NCBI GenBank assembly: GCA_016841945.1 | Contig: JAENYC010000015.1 | Span: 22,230 to 86,229 of the forward strand | Origin: Haloplasma contractile | GTDB lineage: Bacteria > Bacillota_I > Bacilli_A > Haloplasmatales > Haloplasmataceae | Length of the DNA: 64,000 nucleotides | Reading direction: 5' to 3' | Shown here: in pieces, positions 10,936 to 20,827 of the stretch | How the letters are laid out: each line of letters starts with the position of its first letter | How positions within the stretch are numbered: the first letter of the stretch is position 1 | Position numbers and translations under genes: made by a program | The notes under the pieces: model-generated | What the model was told of the DNA's origin: nothing | Database searches by the model: none | The model's input: the letters and a program-made list of their open reading frames with translations, nothing else

Positions 10936-10953
10936 TCAGATTCCCTCCTTTTT

Positions 10954-11316
10954 TTAAAATTCAAGTCCTGCTTCTCGAGCAGCTTCTGCCATTGCTTTAA
11001 CGCGTCCATGGTATAAATATCCTGCACGATCAAAAATAACTTGTTTAATTCCTTCTTTTTGTGCTCTTTCTGCAATCATTTTCCCTACTACTTTTGCAGC
11101 TTCAATATTTCCACCATATTTAACATTCAAATCTTTTTCTTTCGTAGATGCACTAACCAATGTTTTTTGATTAGTATCATCAATTACTTGTGCTTCAATG
11201 TGTTTAGCTGAACGGAACACATTTAAACGTGGCATATCAGGAGTTCCTGAAATTCTTTGACGAATACGTAAATGTCTTTTTTTACGAGTTTCGTTACGAG
11301 ATGGTTTATTAATCAT
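10954..11316 (-). CDS. rplR: 50S ribosomal protein L18
   Basis: 120 residues with [15 protein letters not shown] at the N-terminus and [26 protein letters not shown] at the C-terminus in outline. L18 brings 5S rRNA into the large subunit. Spc operon position between rplF and rpsE. Confidence 0.96.
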   Translation of the reverse strand: MINKPSRNETRKKRHLRIRQRISGTPDMPRLNVFRSAKHIEAQVIDDTNQKTLVSASTKEKDLNVKYGGNIEAAKVVGKMIAERAQKEGIKQVIFDRAGYLYHGRVKAMAEAAREAGLEF

Positions 11317-11338
11317 GAACTAAGCCACTCCTTTCTTA

Positions 11339-11878
11339 CTATTTTGCAGTTTTACCTTCCTTAATCTTAACATATTCGTTTTTATAACGAATTCCTTTCC
11401 CTAAATAAGGTTCAGGAGCACGTAATTTACGAATATTTGCTGCGAACTCACCAACTAATTGTTTGTCACAGCCTTTTATAATTATTACAGTGTTTTTTGG
11501 AACTTCTACGGTAATACCTTCAGGTATTTCTACATCCTCTGGATGAGATTTTCCTAAAGTAAGATTTAATATATTTCCTTTTAAAGTCGCACGGTACCCG
11601 ACACCTTTAATCTCTAATTCTTTAGTGAAACCTTTTGTTACACCATTAATCATATTATTAATAACAGCTCTAGTTGTACCATGATGCGCTCTTTGTTCTC
11701 TTGAATCAGAGTTACGTGTAATAATTAATTGATTATCTTGTCTATCTATATTAACGATATTTTTAAACTGAAATGACAATTGTCCTTTTGGTCCTTTGAC
11801 TGAAACAAGATTGTTAGCATCAACATTTACTTCAACCTCATTTGGAATTTCAATGGGTTTTTTACCAATACGAGACAT
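11339..11878 (-). CDS. rplF: 50S ribosomal protein L6
   Basis: 179 residues from the ATG of MSRIGKKPIEIP. That start sits 9 bases after AGGAGGTG; a GTG four codons upstream would overlap the ribosome-binding site and is less likely. The C-terminal EPYLGKGIRYKNE is the L6 signature. L6 lies near the GTPase-associated centre. Confidence 0.96.
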   Translation of the reverse strand: MSRIGKKPIEIPNEVEVNVDANNLVSVKGPKGQLSFQFKNIVNIDRQDNQLIITRNSDSREQRAHHGTTRAVINNMINGVTKGFTKELEIKGVGYRATLKGNILNLTLGKSHPEDVEIPEGITVEVPKNTVIIIKGCDKQLVGEFAANIRKLRAPEPYLGKGIRYKNEYVKIKEGKTAK

Positions 11879-11911
11879 TGTACACTGCACCTCCTGTCCA
11901 ATTATTATTTA

Positions 11912-12307
11912 TTACCATACGTACGCTAATACTTCTCCACCTATTTGTTTTTGTCGTGCATCTCTATCTGTCATAATCCCTTCCGAAGTAGAAATAACGG
12001 CTATACCTAAACCATTCAAAACTTTAGGAAGTTCACTATTTTTAGCAAACACACGTAATCCAGGTTTTGAAATACGCTTTAATCCTTTTATAACACGTTC
12101 ATTTTTAACATATTTTAAATAAACACGTAAAATACCTTGTTTGTTATCCTCAATGTATTCAACATCATTGATAAAACCTTCATTTTTTAACACTTCTAAC
12201 ATTTGAAGTTTAATTCTTGAGGCAGGCATTTCAACAACCTCATGTCGCATTTGACTTGCATTTCTGATACGAGTTAACATATCCGCAATTGGATCTGTCA
12301 TAACCAT
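11912..12307 (-). CDS. rpsH: 30S ribosomal protein S8
   Basis: 131 residues. It starts [16 protein letters not shown]; the first ATG has the better spacing (9 bases) from GGAGG. The C-terminal [20 protein letters not shown] is characteristic. S8 binds the central domain of 16S rRNA and in some bacteria represses its operon. Confidence 0.96.
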   Translation of the reverse strand: MVMTDPIADMLTRIRNASQMRHEVVEMPASRIKLQMLEVLKNEGFINDVEYIEDNKQGILRVYLKYVKNERVIKGLKRISKPGLRVFAKNSELPKVLNGLGIAVISTSEGIMTDRDARQKQIGGEVLAYVW

Positions 12308-12353
12308 TTTTTATTTCCTCCTTCCCATTAAATGAGAATTTATATTTAAAATA

Positions 12354-12539
12354 TTACCAACTTGATTTTTTAACACCAGGAATTTGTCCTTTGTAAGCTA
12401 AATCACGGAAACAAATACGGCATAATTTAAATTTACGCATAACAGAATGTGGACGGCCACATCTTTCACAGCGTGTGTATTCTCGCACTTTAAATTTTGA
12501 TTTTTTATGTGCTTTAACAATTAAAGATTTTTTAGCCAT
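12354..12539 (-). CDS. rpsN: 30S ribosomal protein S14, zinc-binding short form
   Basis: 61 residues (type Z). [20 protein letters not shown] gives the two CxxC pairs for zinc. This short form is normal in the spc operon of Firmicutes. Confidence 0.97.
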   Translation of the reverse strand: MAKKSLIVKAHKKSKFKVREYTRCERCGRPHSVMRKFKLCRICFRDLAYKGQIPGVKKSSW

Positions 12540-12557
12540 TACCTTACGCCTCCTTTT

Positions 12558-13097
12558 TTACTTTTTAAATGGCATACCGAGTTGGCCTAATAATTCGCGG
12601 CATTCTTCATCTGTGTTAGCGGTTGTTACAATAACAATATCCATTCCACGAACTTTATTTACATCATCATAATTAATTTCAGGGAATATTAATTGTTCTT
12701 TAACTCCTAATGTATAATTTCCACGACCATCAAAAGCTGTTTTCGATATTCCATTAAAATCTCGAACACGTGGCAATGAAATTGAAATCAATTTATCTAA
12801 AAAATCAAACATGCGTGCTCCACGTAAAGTCACTTTACAACCTATAGACATACCTTCACGTACTTTAAAGCTTGCAATTGATTTTTTGGCTTTCGTTATC
12901 ACTGGTTTTTGTCCGGTGATGAGCGTCAATTCCCTTACAGCATCATCTAACACTTTAGAATTTTGAATTGCGTCACCAACACCCATATTAACCACAATTT
13001 TTTCTATTTTTGGTACTTGCATTACTGAAGTATAACTAAACTTTTTTGATAATGCAGGTATTACTTCATTTTTGTATTTTTCATACAAACGATTCAT
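12558..13097 (-). CDS. rplE: 50S ribosomal protein L5
   Basis: 179 residues. [19 protein letters not shown] and [20 protein letters not shown] are L5 signatures. The protein bridges 5S rRNA and the P site. Confidence 0.97.
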   Translation of the reverse strand: MNRLYEKYKNEVIPALSKKFSYTSVMQVPKIEKIVVNMGVGDAIQNSKVLDDAVRELTLITGQKPVITKAKKSIASFKVREGMSIGCKVTLRGARMFDFLDKLISISLPRVRDFNGISKTAFDGRGNYTLGVKEQLIFPEINYDDVNKVRGMDIVIVTTANTDEECRELLGQLGMPFKK

Positions 13098-13127
13098 TTA
13101 GGTTGAACCTCCCTTCAAAGTTTGTTA

Positions 13128-13505
13128 TTACTTTCTAAAATTATCTTTATTTGGATTATCTAAGATTTCACCTGATGCATTTCTACCAACAGTATAGCGA
13201 ACCTTGACCAATTTCCCTTCTTTATTTTCCACAAATTTATATCCTACCCTTACAGGTTTTTTGGTTACGGGGTCTACAATTTGTACATTAGAAGCATGAA
13301 TTGGTGCCTCGAATTCAACAATACCACCTTGTTGGTCAGCCTGATTAGGTTTTGTATGTTTTTTAACAATATTTATTCCTTCAACGATGACTTTTTCTTC
13401 TTTAGGTAATACATGCAGTACAGTACCTTGTCTTTTTGTTACATCTAAAGCAGAACTACCTTTTCCTGCGATAACTTGAACTTTATCACCTTTTTTAATA
13501 TGCAT
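13128..13505 (-). CDS. rplX: 50S ribosomal protein L24, slightly enlarged
   Basis: 125 residues against about 103 in Bacillus. The KOW start [15 protein letters not shown] is followed by a short insertion ([10 protein letters not shown]), then GTVLHVLP. The C-terminus is also longer, with [18 protein letters not shown]24 initiates large-subunit assembly. Identity is certain from [11 protein letters not shown] and the rplN-rplX-rplE order. Confidence 0.95.
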   Translation of the reverse strand: MHIKKGDKVQVIAGKGSSALDVTKRQGTVLHVLPKEEKVIVEGINIVKKHTKPNQADQQGGIVEFEAPIHASNVQIVDPVTKKPVRVGYKFVENKEGKLVKVRYTVGRNASGEILDNPNKDNFRK

Positions 13506-13546
13506 TCTGATTGCACCTCCTAGTTTAAGGTATTCATTCTCGAAAA

Positions 13547-13915
13547 TTATAAAACTTCTGGAGCTAAAGAAACAATGCGCATGAAATCATGGTCACGCAA
13601 TTCTCTCGCTACAGGTCCAAAAATACGAGTACCTCTTGGCGATTTATCATCACGTATAATTACTGCAGCATTATCGTCAAATTTAATTAAGGTGCCATTC
13701 GGTCTTCTAACTCCATATTTTGTTCTGACTATAACAGCTTTTACAATTTCACCTTTTTTTACCACACCACCTGGTATAGCTTCTTTAACAGTTGCGATGA
13801 CAACATCACCAATATTTCCATATTTGCGTGTAGAACCACCCACAACTCTGATTACTAAAATTTCACGTGCACCCGTGTTATCCGCCACACCTAAGCGTGT
13901 TTCTTGTTGAATCAT
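13547..13915 (-). CDS. rplN: 50S ribosomal protein L14
   Basis: 122 residues. [17 protein letters not shown], the internal [14 protein letters not shown] and the C-terminal [12 protein letters not shown] are standard. Contacts the GTPase-factor side of the interface. Confidence 0.97.
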   Translation of the reverse strand: MIQQETRLGVADNTGAREILVIRVVGGSTRKYGNIGDVVIATVKEAIPGGVVKKGEIVKAVIVRTKYGVRRPNGTLIKFDDNAAVIIRDDKSPRGTRIFGPVARELRDHDFMRIVSLAPEVL

Positions 13916-13954
13916 GATTTGGACCTCCTTTCAGTCTTCCAAAATCTATACTAA

Positions 13955-14224
13955 TTAAATCTTTATAGCTTTTTCAATGATTTCAACTAAACGAAAATGT
14001 TTAGTTCTTGATAATGGGCGTGTCTCCTCTATTCTAACCTTATCACCCATTTCAGCCATATTCTTTTCATCATGAGCAGCATATTTTTTTGAATATTTCA
14101 CACGTTTTTGATAAAGAGGATGTTTTTTATATGTTTCAACAAGAACAGAAATAGTCTTATCTCCTTTGTCTGAAACAACCTTTCCTATAAATTGCTTACG
14201 TCTACTTCGATCATTTTTTTCCAC
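13955..14224 (-). CDS. rpsQ: 30S ribosomal protein S17
   Basis: 89 residues, OB-fold. [20 protein letters not shown] and [20 protein letters not shown] are the family motifs. Between rpmC and rplN. Confidence 0.97.
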   Translation of the reverse strand: MEKNDRSRRKQFIGKVVSDKGDKTISVLVETYKKHPLYQKRVKYSKKYAAHDEKNMAEMGDKVRIEETRPLSRTKHFRLVEIIEKAIKI

Positions 14225-14243
14225 TAATAGAACCTCCTCTCAG

Positions 14244-14438
14244 CTAGTTATTAAGCTCTCGTTCACGAATGATGGTCTTCATTCGTGCGATGTCTTTTTT
14301 AACTTGTTTTATACGAGCGGTATTTTCTAATTGCCCTGTTGCTAATTGAAATCTTAAGTTAAATAATTCATTCTTTAACTCATCAATTTTAGTTAGTATA
14401 TCGGGTGTGGAAAAATTTCTGATTTCATTAGCTTTCAT
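14244..14438 (-). CDS. rpmC: 50S ribosomal protein L29
   Basis: 64 residues from the ATG of [11 protein letters not shown]. The start lies inside the last codons of rplP (11-base overlap), with GGTGGTGAT as the probable RBS; in-frame starts further upstream lie deeper in rplP and add residues without L29 similarity. [20 protein letters not shown] is diagnostic. L29 lies at the peptide exit site. Confidence 0.95.
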   Translation of the reverse strand: MKANEIRNFSTPDILTKIDELKNELFNLRFQLATGQLENTARIKQVKKDIARMKTIIRERELNN

Positions 14439-14859
14439 GACTATCACCACCATCTTCACGAATCACAAATTTCGTTTTCACAGGTAATTTATGTGATGCT
14501 AAACGAAACGCTTCACGCGCAACTTTTTCACTAACACCTGCGATTTCAAACATAATTCTTCCTTGTTGTACAACAGCTACCCAGTCTTCAGGAGCTCCTT
14601 TACCAGAACCCATACGGACTTCTAAAGGTTTCTTTGTTTTTGCCATATGAGGGAAAATTCGTATCCAAACTTTACCATCACGTTTCATATAACGTGTCAT
14701 GGCAACACGAGCTGCTTCGATTTGACGACTCGTTATCCATGCACCTGTTATTGCTTGCATTCCAAACTTACCAAAGGCAACAGATGTACCTGAAGTTGCT
14801 CTTCCTTCGTACTTAATTCTATGAGGACGACGGAATTTTGTACGTTTTGGCATTAACAT
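14428..14859 (-). CDS. rplP: 50S ribosomal protein L16
   Basis: 143 residues starting [11 protein letters not shown], matching the MLxPKR start of other Firmicutes and well spaced from [27 protein letters not shown] and [16 protein letters not shown] are signatures. L16 organises the A-site region of the peptidyl transferase centre. Confidence 0.96.
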   Translation of the reverse strand: MLMPKRTKFRRPHRIKYEGRATSGTSVAFGKFGMQAITGAWITSRQIEAARVAMTRYMKRDGKVWIRIFPHMAKTKKPLEVRMGSGKGAPEDWVAVVQQGRIMFEIAGVSEKVAREAFRLASHKLPVKTKFVIREDGGDSHES

Positions 14860-14862
14860 GGT

Positions 14863-15639
14863 TTATTTCCCCTCCTTCTTATTATTATAAGATTTTCTTG
14901 AACGTGTTTTACTTCCACGTCCACCTTTTTCTTTTTGACTTTTATTTTGATTATCTCTCTTATTATATCTAGGTTTTCTACCTCTTGTTTTAGATTCTAC
15001 TTCATTACCCTTATCAGGTAAAATTTCACCCTTATAAATCCAAACTTTAACACCTAATTTTCCATAAGTTGTTAAAGCTTCAGCCCAAGCATAATCAATA
15101 TCTGCACGCAATGTGTGTAATGGCACATTACCTTCACTATATCCTTCAGAACGAGCCATTTCAGCACCACCTAAGCGACCTGAAACCATTGTTTTACATC
15201 CTTTTGCTCCTGCTCTTATCACACGTGAAATTGCACTTTTTTGAGCTCTACGGAATGATGCACGATTTTCTAGTTGTTCAGCTATGTTTTGAGCGACTAG
15301 TTGAGCATCTAATTCTGGTCTTTTGATTTCAACTATACTGATGAAAATTGTTTTATTTGTTACTTTTTGAAGTGCTTTTACAGCTACATCTTTAACTGAA
15401 CCTTCACGTCCAATAACCATTCCTGGTTTAGCTGTATGAACAGTAATTTTTATTCTATTTTTTGAACGTTCAATTTCAATTTTAGAAATTGATGAATTTT
15501 TATAATATTCTCGTAAATAATTTCTTATCTTAATATCTTCATGTAGTAAGTCTGCATAATCTTTTTCAGCATACCAACGTGATTCCCAATCTCTGTTGAT
15601 ACCTATACGTAAACCAACTGGACTAACTTTTTGACCCAA
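14863..15639 (-). CDS. rpsC: 30S ribosomal protein S3 with basic C-terminal tail
   Basis: 258 residues against about 218 in Bacillus. [19 protein letters not shown] starts it; KH-domain [13 protein letters not shown] and the C-terminal [13 protein letters not shown] are intact. The extra ~45 residues form a Lys/Arg/Gly/Asn-rich low-complexity tail near the mRNA entry helicase site. Extended S3 tails occur in other bacteria. Confidence 0.95.
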   Translation of the reverse strand: MGQKVSPVGLRIGINRDWESRWYAEKDYADLLHEDIKIRNYLREYYKNSSISKIEIERSKNRIKITVHTAKPGMVIGREGSVKDVAVKALQKVTNKTIFISIVEIKRPELDAQLVAQNIAEQLENRASFRRAQKSAISRVIRAGAKGCKTMVSGRLGGAEMARSEGYSEGNVPLHTLRADIDYAWAEALTTYGKLGVKVWIYKGEILPDKGNEVESKTRGRKPRYNKRDNQNKSQKEKGGRGSKTRSRKSYNNKKEGK

Positions 15640-15660
15640 TGTTCGTCCCTCCTTTTCCGA

Positions 15661-15993
15661 TTATTTTTCTGCCACAACCACTGTAATGTGGCATGTTCTT
15701 TTATTGATTAATCCTGCACGTCCTTTTGCGCGAGGACGGAAACGTTTTAATGTAGGCCCTGCATTGACATAAGCTTCTTTTACATATAAACCATCGATGT
15801 CCATATTGTAATTGTGTTCAGCATTAGCAACCGCAGATTTTAATACTTTTTCAATAACAGTAGTAGATCTTTTATCTGTATGTTTTAAGATTGCAAAAGC
15901 ATCGCCTACTTGTTTTCCTCGAATCAAATCTATTACTAAACGAACTTTACGAGGAGCTATTCGGATTGTTTTTGCTATCGCTTTAGCTTCCAT
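15661..15993 (-). CDS. rplV: 50S ribosomal protein L22
   Basis: 110 residues. [20 protein letters not shown] and the hairpin [20 protein letters not shown], which lines the exit tunnel, are present. The hairpin looks unaltered. Confidence 0.97.
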   Translation of the reverse strand: MEAKAIAKTIRIAPRKVRLVIDLIRGKQVGDAFAILKHTDKRSTTVIEKVLKSAVANAEHNYNMDIDGLYVKEAYVNAGPTLKRFRPRAKGRAGLINKRTCHITVVVAEK

Positions 15994-16011
15994 TTTTTAT
16001 CCTCCTCTCAA

Positions 16012-16290
16012 TTATTTTCTAGCTTTTTTATCATCTTTTGCATGTCCATAATAAGTACGAGTCGGTGCAAATTCACCTAATTTATGACCTACCATATCCT
16101 CAGTAATATAGACAGGTACATGTTTTCTACCATCATGAACTGCAATTGTATGTCCGATAAATTGTGGGAAAATTGTTGAACGTCTTGACCAAGTCTGAAT
16201 GACTTTCTTTTTACCTGCATCATTTAATTGTTTTATCTTTTTCATTAAATGATCATCACAAAAAGGTCCTTTTTTAAGAGAACGTCCCAT
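16012..16290 (-). CDS. rpsS: 30S ribosomal protein S19
   Basis: 92 residues. [18 protein letters not shown] and [19 protein letters not shown] are the S19 motifs. Head protein forming a complex with S13. Confidence 0.97.
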   Translation of the reverse strand: MGRSLKKGPFCDDHLMKKIKQLNDAGKKKVIQTWSRRSTIFPQFIGHTIAVHDGRKHVPVYITEDMVGHKLGEFAPTRTYYGHAKDDKKARK

Positions 16291-16321
16291 TAAAAGTTCC
16301 TCCTTTCGCCTCTTAAACTAT

Positions 16322-17161
16322 CTATTTTTTATCATTTTTACGTCGTACGATTAACTTGTTTGAAGCCTTCTTACGGTTACGTGTTTTTAATCCCATAGTA
16401 GGTTTACCCCATGGCGTCACTGGAGATGGAATACCAATCGGTTGCTTTCCTTCCCCACCACCGTGCGGATGGTCATTTGGATTCATTACTGAACCTCTAA
16501 CCGTTGGTTTAATACCACGCCAACGTGTTCGTCCAGCTTTTCCTATTCTAACTAAGCTGTGATATTCATTTCCTACTTCACCGATAGTAGCACGACATTT
16601 ACTTAATATTTTTCTATCTTCACCAGATGGTAGACGAACTAAAACATAACGATCTTCGCGTCCTAAAATTTGTGCTGATGTACCAGCTGAGCGAATTAAT
16701 TGTCCACCTTTTCCTGGTTTCAACTCAAGATTATGAATAGTTGTACCAACAGGAATGTTTCCAAGAGGCATGGTATTTCCTACTTTTATATCAACATTTT
16801 CACCTGAGATAATTTCCATTCCAACCTTTAACCCTTTAGGCGCTAATATATATCGCTTCTCACCATCTTTATAATGAATTAATGCGATATTTGCTGAGCG
16901 ATTTGGATCATATTCAATCGTAGCAACACGTCCGGGTATGTTATCTTTATTACGTTTAAAGTCAATGATACGATATTTACGCTTATGACCGCCACCTTGA
17001 TGACGAACTGTAATTTTCCCTTGATTATTACGACCAGAATTTTTTTTCAACGTCGTTAATAACGTTTTTTCGGGCTTATCAGTCGTGATTGTATCTTTAT
17101 ACTCCAATGTAGACATATTACGGCGACCATTAGTCGTACGTTTATATACTTTAATTGGCAT
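16322..17161 (-). CDS. rplB: 50S ribosomal protein L2
   Basis: 279 residues. [20 protein letters not shown] and the C-terminal [19 protein letters not shown] (catalytically important His region near the peptidyl transferase centre) are conserved. Order rplW-rplB-rpsS. Confidence 0.97.
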   Translation of the reverse strand: MPIKVYKRTTNGRRNMSTLEYKDTITTDKPEKTLLTTLKKNSGRNNQGKITVRHQGGGHKRKYRIIDFKRNKDNIPGRVATIEYDPNRSANIALIHYKDGEKRYILAPKGLKVGMEIISGENVDIKVGNTMPLGNIPVGTTIHNLELKPGKGGQLIRSAGTSAQILGREDRYVLVRLPSGEDRKILSKCRATIGEVGNEYHSLVRIGKAGRTRWRGIKPTVRGSVMNPNDHPHGGGEGKQPIGIPSPVTPWGKPTMGLKTRNRKKASNKLIVRRKNDKK

Positions 17162-17207
17162 CTAACTTTCCTCCTGTTCTTATAAGGTTAGATATACGTC
17201 TTATTCA

Positions 17208-17495
17208 CTATACTTCAAATAATTCAATTGAATTTCCAGAAGCTAGTTTAACGACTGCTTTTTTATATCCAGGTTTTAATCCTTCGTATCTTCCGACACG
17301 ACGTCTTTTCGGTCTCACATTTAAAATGTTCACTTTTTCAACCTCAACATTAAAAAGCGTTTTAATCGCATATTTAACTTCTGTTTTATTTGCTTTTTTA
17401 TCAACTGCAAAAGTATATTTATTATCTTTTGCCATTAAATCCGATGTTTTTTCAGTAATGATAGGGCGCTTGATGATTTCTTTTGGATCTCTCAC
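17208..17495 (-). CDS. rplW: 50S ribosomal protein L23
   Basis: 95 residues. [20 protein letters not shown] and the basic hairpin [20 protein letters not shown] are diagnostic. L23 is the docking site for SRP and trigger factor at the exit. Its ATG overlaps the end of rplD by one base. Confidence 0.97.
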   Translation of the reverse strand: MRDPKEIIKRPIITEKTSDLMAKDNKYTFAVDKKANKTEVKYAIKTLFNVEVEKVNILNVRPKRRRVGRYEGLKPGYKKAVVKLASGNSIELFEV

Positions 17496-18118
17496 TATGA
17501 AAGCACCTCCTCAATTTTTCTTACAGCATCTTGTGTTAATAATACTTTTTCTGCGTTTAATAAATCATACACATTTACACTAGCAGCTGTAATTGTCAAT
17601 AGACCAGGTATATTTCGACCTGATAATAATACATTTACATCTTCATCTGACGTTACAACTAATGTTTTATCTTCAATATTTAAACTTTTAAGTAGATTAA
17701 CCATATTTTTTGTTTTAGGCTCATTAAAAGCTAATGATTCTAAAACAACTATATTTTTTTCATTCACTTTTTGAGATAAAGCTGATTTCAAAGCTAATCG
17801 ACGTACTTTTTTATTTAATTTATACGAATAAGTTCTTGGGGTTGGACCAAATACAACTCCACCTCCGCGCCATTGAGGTGCACGGATTGAACCTTGTCTT
17901 GCTCGCCCTGTACCTTTTTGTGCATATGGTTTTCTACCACCACCGCGCACTTCGGTACGAGTTTTTGCTTTATGCGTTCCTTGACGCATCGCTGCTTTTT
18001 GTTTTAACACCGCTTCAAATAGTACTTGTTCATTTGGTTCAATTCCAAAAACTGAATCAGCTAATTGCATTTCTCCAACTTGTGTACCACTTTGATTATA
18101 TAATGCAACATTTGGCAT
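17495..18118 (-). CDS. rplD: 50S ribosomal protein L4
   Basis: 207 residues. The tunnel loop [20 protein letters not shown] with [17 protein letters not shown] is intact. In E. coli L4 represses its operon; whether it acts on the leader upstream of rpsJ here is unknown. Confidence 0.97.
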   Translation of the reverse strand: MPNVALYNQSGTQVGEMQLADSVFGIEPNEQVLFEAVLKQKAAMRQGTHKAKTRTEVRGGGRKPYAQKGTGRARQGSIRAPQWRGGGVVFGPTPRTYSYKLNKKVRRLALKSALSQKVNEKNIVVLESLAFNEPKTKNMVNLLKSLNIEDKTLVVTSDEDVNVLLSGRNIPGLLTITAASVNVYDLLNAEKVLLTQDAVRKIEEVLS

Positions 18119-18147
18119 TGCGTGGTCCTCCTTTCTTAATTCAACTA

Positions 18148-18783
18148 TTATTTAGCTGTTTTCTTTACAGCGTTTTTAATCTCAATTAAAGATTTCTTTG
18201 CCCCTGGAACATTACCTTTAATTAAGATGACATTTTTCTCTGTATCAACTTTAACAACTTGTAGATTTTGAATGGTAACTTTGTCGCCACCTTGTTGACC
18301 AGCAATGATTTTACCTTTAAATACACGTGCTGCATCAATAGCGGCCATTGATCCTGGACCCCTATGATAATGAGAACCATGTGACATAGGACCTCTACTT
18401 TGATTATTACGTTTAATTGGACCGGTAAATCCTTTACCTTTTGAAGTCCCTGTAACATCAACATATTCTCCAGTTTCAAACAAGTCTACTTTAACCTCTT
18501 GACCTACTTCATAGCTCATCATTTCAGAACCACGAATTTCTTTAACGAAGCGCTTAGGTGCTGTATTAGCCTTTGTAGCGTGACCTGTTTTAGGCTTATT
18601 TGCCAATTTTGGTCTTAAATCATCAAAACCTAATTGAACAGCATCATATCCGTCAGTCTTTAACGTTTTTTTCTGTAGTACGATATTTGGAACCGCTTGT
18701 ACTACTGTCACAGGAATTAAAAATCCATCATCATCAAAAATAGATGTCATACCAATTTTTCTACCTAAGATTCCTTTGGCCAT
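18148..18783 (-). CDS. rplC: 50S ribosomal protein L3
   Basis: 211 residues. It begins [19 protein letters not shown], and [20 protein letters not shown] forms the extension to the peptidyl transferase centre, including the Gln methylated by PrmB in some bacteria. Confidence 0.97.
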   Translation of the reverse strand: MAKGILGRKIGMTSIFDDDGFLIPVTVVQAVPNIVLQKKTLKTDGYDAVQLGFDDLRPKLANKPKTGHATKANTAPKRFVKEIRGSEMMSYEVGQEVKVDLFETGEYVDVTGTSKGKGFTGPIKRNNQSRGPMSHGSHYHRGPGSMAAIDAARVFKGKIIAGQQGGDKVTIQNLQVVKVDTEKNVILIKGNVPGAKKSLIEIKNAVKKTAK

Positions 18784-18801
18784 GAGTTACACCTCCTAAA
18801 A

Positions 18802-19110
18802 TTATAATTTAATCTCAACATCAACACCAGATGGTAACTCTAAATGCATTAACGAATCAATCGTTTGTGGTGTTGGGTCGACAATGTCAATCAAGCGTTT
18901 ATGCGTACGCATTTCAAACTGTTCACGTGAATCCTTATACTTGTGAACCGCTCTTAAAATCGTATAAACCTGTCTCTCCGTTGGTAGTGGGATTGGTCCA
19001 GATACATTAGCACCTGATCGTTTCGCACTATCAACAATTTTCTTTGCTGATTGATCAATTAATCTGTGATCATACGCCTTTAAACGTATTCTAATTTTTT
19101 GATTTGCCAT
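18802..19110 (-). CDS. rpsJ: 30S ribosomal protein S10 (NusE)
   Basis: 102 residues from the ATG of [18 protein letters not shown], preceded by AAGGAGGAACAAAGTA. An in-frame start further upstream would add 21 unrelated residues and lies in the leader. [21 protein letters not shown] is diagnostic. S10 also pairs with NusB/NusG in antitermination. First gene of the ribosomal superoperon. Confidence 0.96.
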   Translation of the reverse strand: MANQKIRIRLKAYDHRLIDQSAKKIVDSAKRSGANVSGPIPLPTERQVYTILRAVHKYKDSREQFEMRTHKRLIDIVDPTPQTIDSLMHLELPSGVDVEIKL

Positions 19111-19234
19111 TACTTTGTTCCTCCTTTCGCCTATATCGCAATAGACTGCTCTGTGGAAAAAACCTAATAGCACCTCGCCATGGCAAAGCGGCCGGGTGTA
19201 TCAGCAACCTCCCACTTCTACGCTAGTCATAGAC
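19111..19234 (-). ncRNA. S10 operon leader RNA (5' UTR)
   Basis: About 124 bases between the predicted transcription start and rpsJ. It holds GTGGGAGGTTGCTGATACAC followed by a long GC-rich hairpin and a T run, unlike the surrounding AT-rich DNA. This points to a structured cis-acting leader for the superoperon. I do not claim a specific Rfam family. Confidence 0.65.
19156..19204 (-). terminator. Attenuator-like hairpin in the rpsJ leader
   Basis: Minus-strand arms CTGATACACC and GGTGCTATTAG pair with one bulged C and one G-U. They enclose CGGCCGCTTTGCCATGGCGA and are followed by GTTTTTT. This is terminator-shaped but lies inside the leader, about 45 bases before the rpsJ start, so it is likely an attenuator. 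Confidence 0.65.
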
Positions 19235-19240
19235 TTTAAT

Positions 19241-19269
19241 ATTATACACTATTCCGAAAGTGAATGCAA
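19241..19269 (-). promoter_or_regulatory. Promoter of the S10/spc/alpha superoperon
   Basis: Minus strand: TTGCAT (19264-19269), 17-base spacer, TATAAT (19241-19246). The remaining part of the 443-base gap to tuf (19270-19512) is plain AT-rich sequence in which I see no gene. Confidence 0.8.
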
Positions 19270-19512
19270 CAATTTTTTGTAGATAGTTTCCTATTCATTA
19301 TCGTAAATTCTTACCAATTTTATGCAAATAACTAAAAATTCAATTTTTAGAAAAAATTATTCACTCATTTATTAATTATACCTAGAATTGTTAAATTAAT
19401 GTATAAAATATTAAATAAAAAAAAGATGCTTTTATTTGTCACGCCATTCTCCCGAGCAACGTCATAATTTTCAATGATTTCTCCTTCTAAAATCCCTTAC
19501 TTATGTTTTATA

Positions 19513-19543
19513 TAAAAAAGTTGCTAATTTCTTAGCAACTTTT
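19513..19543 (-). terminator. Terminator after tuf
   Basis: Minus-strand stem AAGTTGCTAA / TTAGCAACTT with loop GAAA, followed by a T run. It begins about 12 bases after the tuf stop. Confidence 0.9.
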
Positions 19544-19553
19544 ATTTTTTAAG

Positions 19554-20738
19554 TTATTCAATAATTTCGATTACGTTTCCAGCACCTACTGTACGTCCAC
19601 CTTCACGAATTGAGAAAGTTGTTCCATTTTCAACCGCGATAATTTTTCCTAATTCAACTGTCATTTCAATATTATCTCCAGGCATAACCATTTCTACGCC
19701 TTCAGGTAACATGATTTTTCCAGTTACATCTGTTGTACGGAAAAAGAATTGTGGTTGATAATTTGAGAAGAACGGTTTATGACGTCCACCTTCCTCTTTT
19801 GTAAGAACATAAACTTGTGCTTTGAAAACATGATGTGGTGTAACAGATCCTGGTTTACATAAAACTTGACCACGTTCTACTTCATCACGTGAGATTCCAC
19901 GTAATAATGCACCAATATTGTCTCCTGCCTCAGCATAATCTAATAATTTACGGAACATTTCAACACCTGTACATACAGTTTCTTTTGTTTCTCTTAATCC
20001 AACGATTTGAACTTTATCATTAACTGATAATTTACCACGCTCAACACGGCCAGTTGCAACTGTACCACGACCAGTAATAGTAAACACATCTTCTACTGGC
20101 ATTAGGAATGGTTTGTCAGAATCACGTGCTGGTGTTGGAATATACTCATCTACAGCTTTCATTAATTCAACGATATTTTCTACTTCGTTCTCATCGCCTT
20201 CTAATGCTTTTAGAGCTGAACCGCGAATTACAGGAACATCGTCTCCTGGGAAGTCATACTCATTTAATAAATCACGAACTTCCATTTCAACAAGTTCTAA
20301 TAACTCATCATCATCAACCATGTCACATTTATTTAAAAATACTACCATACGAGGTACACCTACTTGATGTGATAAAAGAATATGTTCACGTGTTTGAGGC
20401 ATAGGTCCATCCGCAGCTGAAACAACTAGAATAGCGCCATCCATTTGAGCAGCACCCGTTATCATATTTTTAACATAGTCAGCATGTCCAGGACAGTCAA
20501 CATGTGCATAGTGACGATTTTCAGTTTGATATTCTACGTGAGCAGTATTGATAGTGATTCCACGTGCTTTTTCTTCTGGAGCACCATCGATTTGATCATA
20601 ACTCATGAAATCTGCTCCACCAGTTTTTGCTAATACAGCTGTAATCGCTGCAGTTAAAGTTGTTTTTCCGTGGTCAACGTGTCCGATTGTACCAATATTT
20701 ACATGGGGTTTAGTACGTTCGAATTTAGCTTTTGCCAT
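19554..20738 (-). CDS. tuf: Elongation factor Tu
   Basis: 394 residues. GTPase delivering aminoacyl-tRNA to the ribosome. [11 protein letters not shown] (P-loop), DCPGHADY (G3) and NKCD (G4) are intact, followed by the two beta-barrel domains ending [11 protein letters not shown]. It has its own promoter in the 89-base gap after fusA and a strong terminator. Confidence 0.98.
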   Translation of the reverse strand: MAKAKFERTKPHVNIGTIGHVDHGKTTLTAAITAVLAKTGGADFMSYDQIDGAPEEKARGITINTAHVEYQTENRHYAHVDCPGHADYVKNMITGAAQMDGAILVVSAADGPMPQTREHILLSHQVGVPRMVVFLNKCDMVDDDELLELVEMEVRDLLNEYDFPGDDVPVIRGSALKALEGDENEVENIVELMKAVDEYIPTPARDSDKPFLMPVEDVFTITGRGTVATGRVERGKLSVNDKVQIVGLRETKETVCTGVEMFRKLLDYAEAGDNIGALLRGISRDEVERGQVLCKPGSVTPHHVFKAQVYVLTKEEGGRHKPFFSNYQPQFFFRTTDVTGKIMLPEGVEMVMPGDNIEMTVELGKIIAVENGTTFSIREGGRTVGAGNVIEIIE

Positions 20739-20777
20739 TTGTAATTTCCTCCTTAATTTTACAATATATCATTTTTT

Positions 20778-20806
20778 ATTTTACATTACTACTTACAATA
20801 ATGCAA
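20778..20806 (-). promoter_or_regulatory. Promoter upstream of tuf
   Basis: Minus strand: TTGCAT (20801-20806), 17 bases, TAAAAT (20778-20783), in the fusA-tuf gap. The -35 is identical to that of the rpsJ promoter. Confidence 0.65.
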
Positions 20807-20827
20807 GTATAGATGTTTTAATTTTAA

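Noticed and set aside
19270..19512. Gene or small RNA in the tuf-rpsJ gap
   Set aside because: Only AT-rich sequence with no ribosome-binding site plus open frame, and no hairpin apart from the tuf terminator.
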